The notes beneath the pieces were generated by a model. It was not told where the DNA came from. It saw only the letters and a program-made list of their open reading frames with translations, and did not search any database. A DNA stretch of 64,000 nt from an uncultured Sunxiuqinia sp. (lineage in GTDB: Bacteria; Bacteroidota; Bacteroidia; Bacteroidales; Prolixibacteraceae), in NCBI RefSeq assembly GCF_947495665.1, contig NZ_CANLZV010000014.1, positions 62,001 through 126,000 on the forward strand, read 5' to 3'. Position numbers and translations under genes: made by a program. Each line of letters begins with the position of its first letter. The stretch's first letter is position 1. This document shows, piece after piece, positions 24,966-34,184 of the stretch.

Positions 24966-26453
24966 TTAGTTTTCAAGAATGTTTTCATATTCCTCCGATA
25001 ATGGCTGCCCCTCAGCGAAGTCAAAAAGGGTCAGTCGGCGAATGGTGTAATAATAGCGCCAGTAAGCATTTAGTGCCAATACGTAATCTTTCCGGGCCCG
25101 TTCCTGGTCGTTGCGCGCCTGGTTCAGGTTGATCACATCCAGTTTCCCGATCAGGAAGCGCTGAAAAGCCACTTCAAATCCTTGCCGGGCAACGGTATCA
25201 GCCAAAGCAGCGTTTCGCACCTGCGCAGCTTGCAGGTTAAATTCCATAACGGTTTGGGCAATCTCCTGCTCAAAGTCAATGCGAGCCTGACGAACGGTAG
25301 CTTTCACCACCTCGCGGCTGTATTCTGCCATTTGGTAGCGGCCTTTACGGCGTCCCCAATCAACAATCGGGATGTTCACGCCCAGGCGAACACGCTGGCT
25401 TTCCCCCGGATTGTCATACACATTCTTAAACTCATCGGAAGACTGGTCGAGACCGTACTGCGCAAAGATACTGGTATTCAAGCCTGTTTCCGACTTGGCC
25501 TCGGCTACCCGTTGGTCCTCCTGTAGCAGGCGTTGTTTTTGATCCAGAATTTCGGGGTTATTTTGCAAAGCTTGTTCAATGGCCGATCCCGCCTGAACTT
25601 CCAGCTGAGGGAGCTCACTCGGAACCAGGCAGGAAATTTTGGTTTCCTTACCCAACCCCAGGAAAGAGTTCAGGTCTGCCTGTGCGCGCAACAATTCCAG
25701 CTTTGCCGTATTCAGTCCCTGCTCGGCTTGTAGTTGTCGCAACTGCAGGTTCAGCAATTCATCCTGTGTCACGGTTCCTACCTGAAAGCGCCCTTGACCG
25801 ATTTTGTATAAGGTATCCGCACTGGCTTTGTTATTCTCTGCAATCGACAGGTTGATTTCTGCGGAAACCAGGCTAAAGAAGCGTTGTGTGGCTTTGATGG
25901 CCAGCGCCTCGCGCGATTCGATGAATACTTTCTTGGCTTTTTCGTATTTCAGCGGCTCAATCTTAGCCTGCCACTTCAGGCGGTTGTAGCCATTCAAATC
26001 CTGCTGATAACCAATACTAATGGGGGTCGATTGATAGGAGTCCTTCTGCCCGTCACCCAGGTTTTTCACAATCCCCAGGTCGGAGCGCAAAAACAGGCGA
26101 CCTCCGGTTAAGCCCACATTCTGGTTCAGCGAAAGGCCAAAATCCGAGTTCAAATACTCGCGTTGAACGTATTCTTCCTCATTGGTTTGAAAGTTATATT
26201 CCCGCGAACGGTAGCGGTTAAAATCCAACGGGGTTGCATTCAGCGTTAAGCTGGGAAGACGGTCGGCTTTGTAGTACCGGTATTCCCAGTAGCTTGCCCG
26301 GAACATGTTTTCGTTCCGAAAGGCATCGAGCGATTGCTGCGAGGCCAGTTCAATAACAGCGTTCAGCGATAATTTCAGGTGTTGCTCCTGCGCCAAAGAG
26401 CTCAGAGAGATAGATAAAAACAGGAGTAAGGTATAAATGTATTTTGATTTCAT
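24966..26453 (-). CDS. TolC-family outer-membrane efflux protein
   Basis: 495-residue outer-membrane channel. Signal peptide MKSKYIYTLLLFLSISLSSLA precedes two TolC-type repeats made of long helices and short barrel strands: LSLNAVIELASQQS opens the first, VQAGSAIEQALQNNPEILDQKQ opens the second. Asn-Arg in LIGKLDVINLNQARNDQERAR-type segments and the aromatic barrel words (YWRYYYTIRR) fit the family. It lies 20 bases after the permease gene and 5 bases before the second adaptor gene, completing a tripartite exporter. Confidence 0.92.
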   Translation of the reverse strand: MKSKYIYTLLLFLSISLSSLAQEQHLKLSLNAVIELASQQSLDAFRNENMFRASYWEYRYYKADRLPSLTLNATPLDFNRYRSREYNFQTNEEEYVQREYLNSDFGLSLNQNVGLTGGRLFLRSDLGIVKNLGDGQKDSYQSTPISIGYQQDLNGYNRLKWQAKIEPLKYEKAKKVFIESREALAIKATQRFFSLVSAEINLSIAENNKASADTLYKIGQGRFQVGTVTQDELLNLQLRQLQAEQGLNTAKLELLRAQADLNSFLGLGKETKISCLVPSELPQLEVQAGSAIEQALQNNPEILDQKQRLLQEDQRVAEAKSETGLNTSIFAQYGLDQSSDEFKNVYDNPGESQRVRLGVNIPIVDWGRRKGRYQMAEYSREVVKATVRQARIDFEQEIAQTVMEFNLQAAQVRNAALADTVARQGFEVAFQRFLIGKLDVINLNQARNDQERARKDYVLALNAYWRYYYTIRRLTLFDFAEGQPLSEEYENILEN

Positions 26454-26473
26454 AATATATTGGTCGTTTCAGG

Positions 26474-27817
26474 TTAATAACGGAGTGATTCTACCGGGTC
26501 TTTTTCAGCTGCCTGCTTGGCCGGGAGATAACCAAAAATGATTCCAACCGCAGCCGAAACGCCAAAGGCAATAAAAATGCTGAAAAAGGAGACGATGGTT
26601 TTAATATCAAACACGGCAGTAATAATTTGAGATAAGGCCACGCCAAGAATAATTCCGATGATTCCTCCAAAAACACTAATCAAGGTTGATTCAGACAAGA
26701 ACTGCACAATGATGTCTTTTTGTGAAGCGCCAATGGCTTGACGCGTTCCGATTTCCCGGATTCGCTCCATCACCGACGCCAGCATGATATTCATAATCCC
26801 GATTCCTCCAACAATCAGCGAAATGCCTGCAATGGCACCCAATACCACGTTGAAAATGTTTTTGGTTCGCTGTTGTTGCTTCAGCAATAACTCCGGAATG
26901 GTCACCTCAAAATCATACATTTCTGAATGACGACGGAACAACATACGTTTCACCACATTGGCTGTAGCGTTGAGCTGTTCCGTTTCCTTCACCTGAATGA
27001 TAATTTTACTGAGCTGGTTCAGGTTCTTGTCTTCATCGGCTGATGTTCCGCCGGCACTGCGCTGACGCGAATTGGCACGTTCCACTTCATCGGCCCGAAC
27101 CAGCGAGCGGTTTTTAAAGCGAAGTAAGACGGTTTGCACCGGAACAAAAATTTTGTTGTCCGAACTGCTGATTCCCATTTCGTCGGATGCTGAAGCCGTA
27201 AAATCGCGTTTTTCAACAACGCCAATGACTTTCAGCCAAACCTGCCCGCACTTGATACTTTTACCAATCGGGTCTTCCTGGTTAAAAAAGACATTCCGGA
27301 TGTTATCGCCAATAAGGCACACCGGCTGCCCCAGTTCGCTTTGTGTTTGGTTAAACACATCGCCACTTTGCAAGCCGATGCTGAAGACATCGAAATAACT
27401 GGCATCAACCCCTTCCAGCACCACGGGGTTACTCTTTCCATTCAGAATGGCCGAGTAGTTAAACGAAATCACCGGACTGACTTTATCGACTGCCGGAATC
27501 ACTTCGGCGATGGCCTGCGCATCCAGCAGGCTCAAGCCTTTACTGAACTTTGACCGGGCAGCAGCACCATCCTCTTCGCCTCCCGATCCACTGCCATCGA
27601 TACTTACGGAGGTAGGAGTCACCACAATGTTGTTGACTCCAACCATTTTAATTTGCTCTAAAATTTCCTGCTCAGCACCATTTCCGATGGCCATCATACT
27701 AATTACGGCGGCCACACCAAAAATAATCCCCAAAGCAGTTAACATTGATTTTAAGCGGTTATCGAAGATTGCCTGGATCCCGATAAGCACATCATGAAAA
27801 TATCGTTCTATCCACAT
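26474..27817 (-). CDS. MacB-type ABC transporter permease without ATPase domain
   Basis: 447-residue permease of the MacB/FtsX class. It has four membrane helices: one at the N terminus after RLKSMLTALGIIFGVAAV, then a large periplasmic domain (about 50-310) and three near the C terminus (VVLGAIAGISLIVGGIGIMN, FLSESTLISVFGGIIGIILG, FIAFGVSAAVGIIFGYLP). The FtsX signature ERIREIGTRQAIGASQKDI is present, as is the final KDPVESLRY. Full MacB proteins have an N-terminal ATPase; here there is none, and no ATPase gene is in the operon. It must use an ATPase encoded elsewhere, for instance the LolD-type protein at 2656-3309 (inference). Confidence 0.92.
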   Translation of the reverse strand: MWIERYFHDVLIGIQAIFDNRLKSMLTALGIIFGVAAVISMMAIGNGAEQEILEQIKMVGVNNIVVTPTSVSIDGSGSGGEEDGAAARSKFSKGLSLLDAQAIAEVIPAVDKVSPVISFNYSAILNGKSNPVVLEGVDASYFDVFSIGLQSGDVFNQTQSELGQPVCLIGDNIRNVFFNQEDPIGKSIKCGQVWLKVIGVVEKRDFTASASDEMGISSSDNKIFVPVQTVLLRFKNRSLVRADEVERANSRQRSAGGTSADEDKNLNQLSKIIIQVKETEQLNATANVVKRMLFRRHSEMYDFEVTIPELLLKQQQRTKNIFNVVLGAIAGISLIVGGIGIMNIMLASVMERIREIGTRQAIGASQKDIIVQFLSESTLISVFGGIIGIILGVALSQIITAVFDIKTIVSFFSIFIAFGVSAAVGIIFGYLPAKQAAEKDPVESLRY

Positions 27818-27825
27818 AGCGCTGT

Positions 27826-29229
27826 CTAGTTAGAGGTTGAACCTGATGAAACACCACCGGCACGTGCGGAAGGATTGCCGGGTTGCGAGTTCTTCTCCCC
27901 TGCTTTTTTGTCAAAATCATCCTTGGCCGATTTCTCCGCGGCCTCGCGCTCTTCCTTTTCCTTCAATAGGCGGGCATAAATCTCCAAGCCTTCGTACTCC
28001 AGTTCATCAATACCCTCAGGCGCGGCCAGGTAAACCACATCGCCTTCCTCAACGCCATCCTGAACCAACACATAGTTTTCATTGGCATCGCCCAGCGATA
28101 CAATTTGCTTTTGTACATCTCCCCGGTGCAGTTTGTAAACATACTGAAGGCTGTCGTTGGTAAAAACGCTTTCCAATGGAATCGCCAAGGTGTCTTGCAG
28201 GGTAACCGCCTTAATCACATTACTGGTCGTCATGGCCGGACGTAAATCCGCATCTTCATCAAAAATTTTAATTTTCACCTCGAATACTTTAGCATCACTG
28301 TTAGGCATGTTTTGCCCCACGTTGGCCATTGAGATCACCTCGCCGGAAAGTTCCTTGTCCGGGAAAGCATCAACACCCACTTTTACAGGCAAGCCCACTT
28401 TCACTTTGGAAATATCAATTTCATTGATGTAGGTTCTGGAGATGAGGTTGGTCATATCAGGAATGGTGGCAATAATCGGGTTCCACATGGTTACTCGCGA
28501 GCCCACCTTAATCACCTCGCCCCATGGATGTTTGTAGTAGGTAAGCAAACCCGCCTTGGGAGCAAATATTTCCAATGAGTTATAGAGTACCTGAAGTTCT
28601 TTCAGGCGATCTTCGGTTTGGCGGTAGTTGATAAAACTCCGGGTTACGCGGTTTTCTTCCTGCTCGCGCTTCAGTTTATAGGCATTCTTTTCCTGCTCAT
28701 ATTTACGCAATGCTTTATCATAATCCATCGCTGCTTTTTTCTGAACCGAAGGCGACTCGTAAATGGATTCATCCATCACAATTTTACGCTCTTCCATATC
28801 CAGCTGTGCATTAATAATTACATCGCGCTGGTTGCTCAGGTTCAGGTTCGAATCGATTTTCGCATCCTGAAGTTCTGTTAACTGGGTTTCCAGTTGATCC
28901 TGCGTATTTTTAATGTTTTCCTCAACGGCTTTATGATCCAGCGTACCAACATAATCGCCGGAATCAACATAGGTTCCTTCGTCAATTAAGTCGGTAATGG
29001 TTAATTCATAAATCCGCAGGTTCCGGTCTTTCATTTTCTCGGGAATGGTAATATTCTCCGAGTTTTCGGATTCCAGTTCACCGGATGAATAAATTTGAAT
29101 TTCGAAAGGTCCTTTCGCAACTTCTACCGTAATATCGGAAACAACCTTGTCGCTGCCTTGAAATACCAAATAGGCAACAATTAATGCTAGCGGGATAAGG
29201 ACAATGAGTAAGATTTTTTTGTTTTTCAT
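27826..29229 (-). CDS. HlyD/MacA-family periplasmic adaptor (first gene of exporter operon)
   Basis: 467-residue membrane-fusion protein. N-terminal membrane helix ILLIVLIPLALIVAYLVF (about 5-22), entry segment YVDSGDYVGTLDHKAVEENI, long coiled-coil hairpin (about 100-215), return IFAPKAGLLTYYKHPWGE and barrel segments DKELSGEVISMANV and RPAMTTSNVIKAV. The C-terminal 60 residues are hydrophilic and of low complexity (Lys/Glu, then Ser/Gly/Ala), an extension not seen in the second adaptor. It starts the four-gene operon, 8 bases before the permease gene. Regulation is not evident from the 246-base leader. Confidence 0.9.
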   Translation of the reverse strand: MKNKKILLIVLIPLALIVAYLVFQGSDKVVSDITVEVAKGPFEIQIYSSGELESENSENITIPEKMKDRNLRIYELTITDLIDEGTYVDSGDYVGTLDHKAVEENIKNTQDQLETQLTELQDAKIDSNLNLSNQRDVIINAQLDMEERKIVMDESIYESPSVQKKAAMDYDKALRKYEQEKNAYKLKREQEENRVTRSFINYRQTEDRLKELQVLYNSLEIFAPKAGLLTYYKHPWGEVIKVGSRVTMWNPIIATIPDMTNLISRTYINEIDISKVKVGLPVKVGVDAFPDKELSGEVISMANVGQNMPNSDAKVFEVKIKIFDEDADLRPAMTTSNVIKAVTLQDTLAIPLESVFTNDSLQYVYKLHRGDVQKQIVSLGDANENYVLVQDGVEEGDVVYLAAPEGIDELEYEGLEIYARLLKEKEEREAAEKSAKDDFDKKAGEKNSQPGNPSARAGGVSSGSTSN

Positions 29230-29322
29230 GAGTCTAAATGTATTAGCAGTCTATCAGTAAGTTTTATGATGAGATTTTATTCAATTCACGAATTCAATTG
29301 TAGGTTAATGGCAAAAAAATAG

Positions 29323-29349
29323 CCCTTTCTCCATTTTCATGAGAAAGGG
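29323..29349 (-). terminator. Rho-independent terminator of glmM
   Basis: Perfect 9-base stem CCCTTTCTC / GAGAAAGGG with a nine-base loop; on the minus strand it is followed by CTATTTTTTTG. It closes the glutamine synthetase/glmM unit. Confidence 0.85.
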
Positions 29350-29475
29350 ATCAGTTACTGACTATAATCTCATTTAACAACAATTATGCCACTTGCCGTT
29401 AAAATCAGTTAATATTACCTAAGAATATAGTTGATTACATTCTTAGGTAATAAGACTTCAATTTGTCCGATAGGT

Positions 29476-30864
29476 TTAAATGGAAATGATATCCTTGATT
29501 TCACCAATGATTCGCTGGGCCAATTCCTGTGAAGCTTCCGGTTTTGTTGATTCCGCGTAAATACGAATGATTGGTTCGGTGTTTGACTTGCGCAAGTGCA
29601 CCCATTCATTGGCAAAATCAATTTTAACACCGTCAATATCGTTCACCTGCTCGTTTTTGTACTTTTCTTTCATCTGTACCAAAACAGCATCCACATCAAT
29701 ATCCGGAGTCAATTCTATTTTATTTTTCGAGATGAAATAATCAGGATAGGTTTTCCGAAGTTCCGTGCATGTTTTGCCTGACTTAGCCAGCAAACTCAAA
29801 AACAAGGCGATGCCAACAAGCGCGTCGCGCCCATAATGTGAAGCCGGATAAATCACGCCTCCGTTGCCTTCACCACCAATCACCGCACCGGTTTCCTTCA
29901 TTTTCTTCACCACGTTCACTTCGCCCACAGCTGAGGCCGTATAGCTTCCACCATGTTTTTCGGTAATATCACGTAAGGCTCGGGTAGACGACAGGTTGGA
30001 AACCGTATTTCCCGGAGTTTCAGAAAGAATGTAGTCGGCCACGGCCACCAAGGTGTATTCTTCGTTAAACATCGAACCATCTTCGCTAATAACTGACAAG
30101 CGATCAACATCCGGATCGACCACAAAGCAAACATCAATTTCGTTTTCTTTAACCAGACTGCAGGTTTCAACCAAATTCTCGGGCAATGGCTCCGGAACAT
30201 GGGCAAAGTGTCCGGTTGCTTCTTCGTTGATTGGAACAATGGTCTTTACACCCAACGCTTTCAGCAAGGCTGGTATCGCAATTCCTCCTACGGAATTAAC
30301 GGCATCAAAAGCGACTTTAAAATTGGCTTTTGCAATCGCATCGGTATCCACCAATTCCAGCTTCAACACATGATCGATGTGTGCCTGCAGGTAATCTTTA
30401 TATTCAATCGTTCCAAGCTCATAGACTTCCGCGAAATTAAAATCCTCCGCTTCGGCAAAAGCCAGAATTTTAGCGCCTTCCTCAGCCGACAAAAACTCGC
30501 CATCGCCATTCAGAAGCTTCAGCGCATTCCATTGGGCAGGATTATGACTAGCCGTTAGAATAATACCACCGTCAGCTTGTTCTTTGACCACAGCCAACTC
30601 GGTTGTTGGTGTAGTTGCCAACCCAATGTTTACAACCTGGCATCCCATGCCGTTTAACGAAGCACAAACCAAAGCATCTACCATTTGACCTGAAATACGC
30701 GCATCGCGTCCGACCACCACCACTGGTTTATCTTTGCCGCTTGCTTCTTTTACCCAACGGGCATACGAAGCACCAAACTTAACAACATCCAGGGGGCTTA
30801 ATCCATCGCCTGGTTTTCCTCCAATAGTTCCTCTAATTCCTGAAATCGATTTTATAAGTGTCAT
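29476..30864 (-). CDS. glmM: Phosphoglucosamine mutase
   Basis: Converts glucosamine-6-phosphate to glucosamine-1-phosphate for peptidoglycan and LPS precursors. The 462-residue alpha-D-phosphohexomutase has all four domains: SGIRGTIGGKPGDGLSP at the N terminus, the phosphoserine loop TASHNPAQWNALK (Ser106), the metal loop DPDVDRLSV, the sugar-specificity loop GGEGNGGVIYP and the phosphate-binding RKSNTEPIIRIYAES at the C terminus. The N terminus resembles the archaeal/Bacteroidetes GlmM type. Phosphomannomutase activity cannot be excluded. It lies 42 bases downstream of the glutamine synthetase gene and ends at a terminator. Confidence 0.9.
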   Translation of the reverse strand: MTLIKSISGIRGTIGGKPGDGLSPLDVVKFGASYARWVKEASGKDKPVVVVGRDARISGQMVDALVCASLNGMGCQVVNIGLATTPTTELAVVKEQADGGIILTASHNPAQWNALKLLNGDGEFLSAEEGAKILAFAEAEDFNFAEVYELGTIEYKDYLQAHIDHVLKLELVDTDAIAKANFKVAFDAVNSVGGIAIPALLKALGVKTIVPINEEATGHFAHVPEPLPENLVETCSLVKENEIDVCFVVDPDVDRLSVISEDGSMFNEEYTLVAVADYILSETPGNTVSNLSSTRALRDITEKHGGSYTASAVGEVNVVKKMKETGAVIGGEGNGGVIYPASHYGRDALVGIALFLSLLAKSGKTCTELRKTYPDYFISKNKIELTPDIDVDAVLVQMKEKYKNEQVNDIDGVKIDFANEWVHLRKSNTEPIIRIYAESTKPEASQELAQRIIGEIKDIISI

Positions 30865-30906
30865 TCCAATCTATTTTGAAAAATTTTGTATTGAGATAAT
30901 ATGTAG

Positions 30907-32421
30907 TTACATGTAATTCAAGTAGTCGCCAATCAAGTTTTGCAAATCCTCATTTTCTTCAGATGGTTGCAGGTTTTCGATCAAATGCTGGTCATCAAAG
31001 GCTTGCAACTTTAATATGGTATGATTAATAATTGACTGGGGAAAGATGGAGTCCGCTTCAAAATGGTGCCGGAATTTCTCCAACATCAAAGCCGATTCAT
31101 AGCACGAGCCAGGCAAGCGTTCAAACTGTTTTTCTCCCTCTGCCGACTTTCCTTTTGTCAGAAATAAGTTCTCAGAACAGTAATAAGCATCCGCCTTCTT
31201 AACAGACTCATGATCGGACAAGCCGTTGATAAAACCGACAATTAAAGCGGCTGAAAACAAATACGGATTGGTCGATCCATCGGCTCCGCGATACTCAATG
31301 GTTTGCCGAAACGAATAGTCTACCTTGGCCTGTTCCTGCTGGTTTACCATAGCCCCCAAAGGCAGCTTGTTGTTCCAGCCCAGCGGCACCCGAATCAAAG
31401 TTGACCGGTTTTGCTTTCCCCAACAAACGTATGCCGGAACTTCCCGCCCGGGCATGGAGCATAAATACGATATGGGAATGGTGTTTGCAAAAGCCGTTAA
31501 TGCCGGTGCCAGTTCCAACACACCAGCCATCATGCGCAAGCTCGTAGCGGTTAACTCACCATTTTCAATCAGGCAGTTCTGCCCTTTCTGCTCGGCCAAG
31601 AAGTGAATGTGCATGCCACTTCCCGGTTGGTTTAGCTGAATTTTGGGAATAAACGTTACACTAACCTTGTATTTTAAACCCAGCATGCGCAGAATCCACT
31701 TGGCAATCACCAACTGATCCGAAGCTTCCTCGGGATCAACGGGGGCAAATTCAATCTCATGCTGTTCATAGTGTATTCCATCATGGGTAAACCGGCCATT
31801 TTCGGCATGTACGAAACGCACCTTACCGCCGCACTGCGCAATGAGTTTGATGGCTTCCACCCGAAGTTTTTCATGCATGGTAAAAGGTTCGGCACAATGA
31901 TAGCCGTTACTCGATGATTCCACCACCTCTTCGGCCTCGCTGATCACGTAATACTCCAACTCCCCCATCATTTTAAGGGTCAGTCCAGTTTCGCGGTAGA
32001 ATTGTTTTTGCGCTTTGCGAAGAATATTTTCCGGAGAGCTTTCCAGCGGCTGTCCATGCTTATCGTAAAACGAACACAGAATATCTACCGAAGGAATGCT
32101 GGCAAAGGGATTTAAAAAGGCTGTTTTATAACGAGGCACCAAAAACAAATCACTGGCATTTGCCTCGAGGTATGAAAAGATACTACTTCCATCAACCCGC
32201 TCGCCTGAAGATAAGATCATATCCAGTTCGTCATGCCCGGTAACCATAAAGTTGATGGTTTTTAACTTACCGTCTTCAGCAACATAGCGAAAATTAACAA
32301 TTTCAATTTCCCGTTCTTCAATGTACCGAATCAAGTCATCCTTGGTAAATTCCGAAGCTGGCTTTTGAAGATATTGCACCAACAAGTTGGGGTTGTTTTG
32401 AATTGATGACATAGCATGCAA
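30907..32421 (-). CDS. Glutamine synthetase family protein
   Basis: ATP-dependent ligase of about 504 residues. The catalytic barrel shows GELEYYVI, the ligand motif YEQHEIEFAP, GSGMHIHFLAE, the ATP/glutamate arginine segment NRSTLIRVPLGW and the C-terminal EYRGADGSTNPYL. The beta-Grasp N-terminal domain (about 25-110) includes INFMVTGHDELDMIL and GERVDGSSIF. The usual NSYKR loop reads NTIPISYLC, so the classic Lys-Arg is missing; a gamma-glutamyl ligase with another amine substrate is possible. Two starts are possible, Met at 32421 or 32412 (MSSIQNN). It is probably co-transcribed with glmM. Confidence 0.88.
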   Translation of the reverse strand: MHAMSSIQNNPNLLVQYLQKPASEFTKDDLIRYIEEREIEIVNFRYVAEDGKLKTINFMVTGHDELDMILSSGERVDGSSIFSYLEANASDLFLVPRYKTAFLNPFASIPSVDILCSFYDKHGQPLESSPENILRKAQKQFYRETGLTLKMMGELEYYVISEAEEVVESSSNGYHCAEPFTMHEKLRVEAIKLIAQCGGKVRFVHAENGRFTHDGIHYEQHEIEFAPVDPEEASDQLVIAKWILRMLGLKYKVSVTFIPKIQLNQPGSGMHIHFLAEQKGQNCLIENGELTATSLRMMAGVLELAPALTAFANTIPISYLCSMPGREVPAYVCWGKQNRSTLIRVPLGWNNKLPLGAMVNQQEQAKVDYSFRQTIEYRGADGSTNPYLFSAALIVGFINGLSDHESVKKADAYYCSENLFLTKGKSAEGEKQFERLPGSCYESALMLEKFRHHFEADSIFPQSIINHTILKLQAFDDQHLIENLQPSEENEDLQNLIGDYLNYM

Positions 32422-32730
32422 AAATTAAGTCATAAAAGTAGTCATGCCAATTGGAAATAAAAAGCAGAAGATCAATTTGAATGACCAATTGCAGCCTGCG
32501 GGAAACGAGTTGCAGGAATCAAGCATCAAATGACGCCGTGTATTCCCAATCGCAGCAGGCACAGCTAAGGACGAAGAAGCAAAGATAATATTCCTGTTAT
32601 CGGAAGTCCCAGAAAAGGAAGTATTCAAAAACAATCAGTTCCGGATCGCTGAAACCAAACTCCAGGGGCAAAAGCCAGCGCATTTAACAGAAATCAGTTT
32701 CAGAGATCAGGAACCAGCAAGGCTGTTCAA
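32422..32730. other. 309-base intergenic region
   Basis: Lies between the aminotransferase and glutamine synthetase genes, both on the minus strand. Short open frames of about 30-70 codons occur on both strands but show no domain or signal. No hairpin with a T-run was found. Confidence 0.4.
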
Positions 32731-33936
32731 TTACTTCCGGCGGGTATTTCCCGGATAGACCTTCAGTGCTTCTTCCAACACTTTCAGTGCTTTCCCAAGG
32801 TCATCCTTGTTCAGCACATAGGCAATCCGAACCTGGTCTTTTCCATAGCCAGGCGTTGTGTAAAACCCAGAAGCCGGTGCCATAAATATGGTCTGATTTT
32901 CGTACTCAAAGTCGCTAAGCAGCCAGCTGCAAAACTTGTCCGAGTCGTCAACCGGCAATTGAGCAACCGTGTAGAAAGCCCCCATCGGAATGGGAGAATA
33001 AACGCCCTCGATGCGATTAAGCCCATCAATCAAGAACTTACGGCGGCTCACATATTCATTGTACGAGTCCATCAGGTAAGTCTCTGTTTCTTCCAGTGAG
33101 GCTTCGGCAGCAATTTGCCCAATCAAGGGTGGACTCAAGCGTGCCTGACAAAACTTCATTACGTTTTTGCGCACTTCCTCATTTTTGGTAATCAAGGCAC
33201 CAATGCGAAGGCCACACTCGCTGTAACGCTTCGAAACCGAATCAATCAGAATTACATTCTGCTCAATTCCTTCCAGGTGGAAAGCTGAAATATAAGGGGC
33301 TCCTGTGTAACAAAACTCCCGGTATACCTCATCCGAAAACAAATACAAATCGTACTTCTTAACCAGGTCGCGAATTTTATTCATCTCTTCCTGGGTATAC
33401 AAGTAGCCGGTTGGGTTATTCGGATTGCAAATCATGATCCCCTTTGTTTTTGGGGTAATCAGCTTTTCAAACTCCTCCAAGGGGGGCAAGGCAAAACCTT
33501 CTTCAATCTTAGCCGGAATAGACTTGATCACTGCTCCGGCAACAATGGCAAACGCTTCGTAATTTGCATAGGCTGGCTCCGGAACAATAATCTCATCGCC
33601 CGGATCAAGGCAGGACATAAACGCGAAAGTAACCGCTTCACTTCCGCCTGCAGTAATTATTATATCCTCCACATCAACCTGAATAACAAACTTATGATAG
33701 TATTTCGCCAACTTTTCGCGCAACGATAAAATTCCCTCACTCGGACTGTACTCCAGAATTTTGCGGTCAATATTCCGGATCGCATCCAACGCTCGCTGCG
33801 GCGTGGGCAAATCAGGTTGCCCAATGTTTAAATGATAAACTTTTCGGCCCAGCTTCTTGGCCCGGTCAGAAAGTGGTACAAGCTTGCGGATTGGGGAGTC
33901 AGGCATGCTGTTTCCCCGAATTGATGTTGTTGGCAT
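32731..33936 (-). CDS. PLP-dependent class I/II aminotransferase
   Basis: 401-residue fold-type I aminotransferase. Visible landmarks are LNIGQPDLPTP (substrate loop), EYSPSEGILSLREKLA, TAGGSEAVTFAF (cofactor phosphate), NPNNPTG with the conserved Asn, SDEVYREF with the PLP-ring Asp and Tyr, and the Schiff-base lysine in DSVSKRYSECGLRIG; the C-terminal Arg is in QVRIAYVL. This pattern fits the aspartate/alanine aminotransferase group (AspC/AlaT-like). It lies opposite the alanine dehydrogenase gene, divergently transcribed, which makes an alanine- or aspartate-related role plausible but unproven. Confidence 0.92.
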   Translation of the reverse strand: MPTTSIRGNSMPDSPIRKLVPLSDRAKKLGRKVYHLNIGQPDLPTPQRALDAIRNIDRKILEYSPSEGILSLREKLAKYYHKFVIQVDVEDIIITAGGSEAVTFAFMSCLDPGDEIIVPEPAYANYEAFAIVAGAVIKSIPAKIEEGFALPPLEEFEKLITPKTKGIMICNPNNPTGYLYTQEEMNKIRDLVKKYDLYLFSDEVYREFCYTGAPYISAFHLEGIEQNVILIDSVSKRYSECGLRIGALITKNEEVRKNVMKFCQARLSPPLIGQIAAEASLEETETYLMDSYNEYVSRRKFLIDGLNRIEGVYSPIPMGAFYTVAQLPVDDSDKFCSWLLSDFEYENQTIFMAPASGFYTTPGYGKDQVRIAYVLNKDDLGKALKVLEEALKVYPGNTRRK

Positions 33937-34144
33937 GTTAAATAAACTATTTTTGCTAAGTCGCCAAAGGTACGATTATCAATCCTAAATAAAAACAACC
34001 CCTTTCGTTGAAATTTGATATTTTTTCTATCTTTTGAGTGCGACATTGTCAATTCACTGCCAACTGCTAAAACGCGATGCAAGTTGTTGAGCATTCAGCG
34101 CGTTTTCTTGTGATTTTGTCATGTTTTTCAAGCAATTAACCATT

Positions 34145-34152
34145 TACTTTTG
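34145..34152 (+). promoter_or_regulatory. Candidate -7 element for ald
   Basis: TACTTTTG matches TAnnTTTG, 32 bases before the ald start. A TTTG at 34116-34119 is the nearest -33 candidate but the 25-base gap is longer than usual. Confidence 0.35.
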
Positions 34153-34184
34153 AAAATAACAATCACAAACTAAACGATAAAAAC

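Noticed and set aside
32425-32634. 69-codon frame between the aminotransferase and glutamine synthetase genes
   Set aside because: No domain, signal or convincing start; composition is unlike the neighbours.
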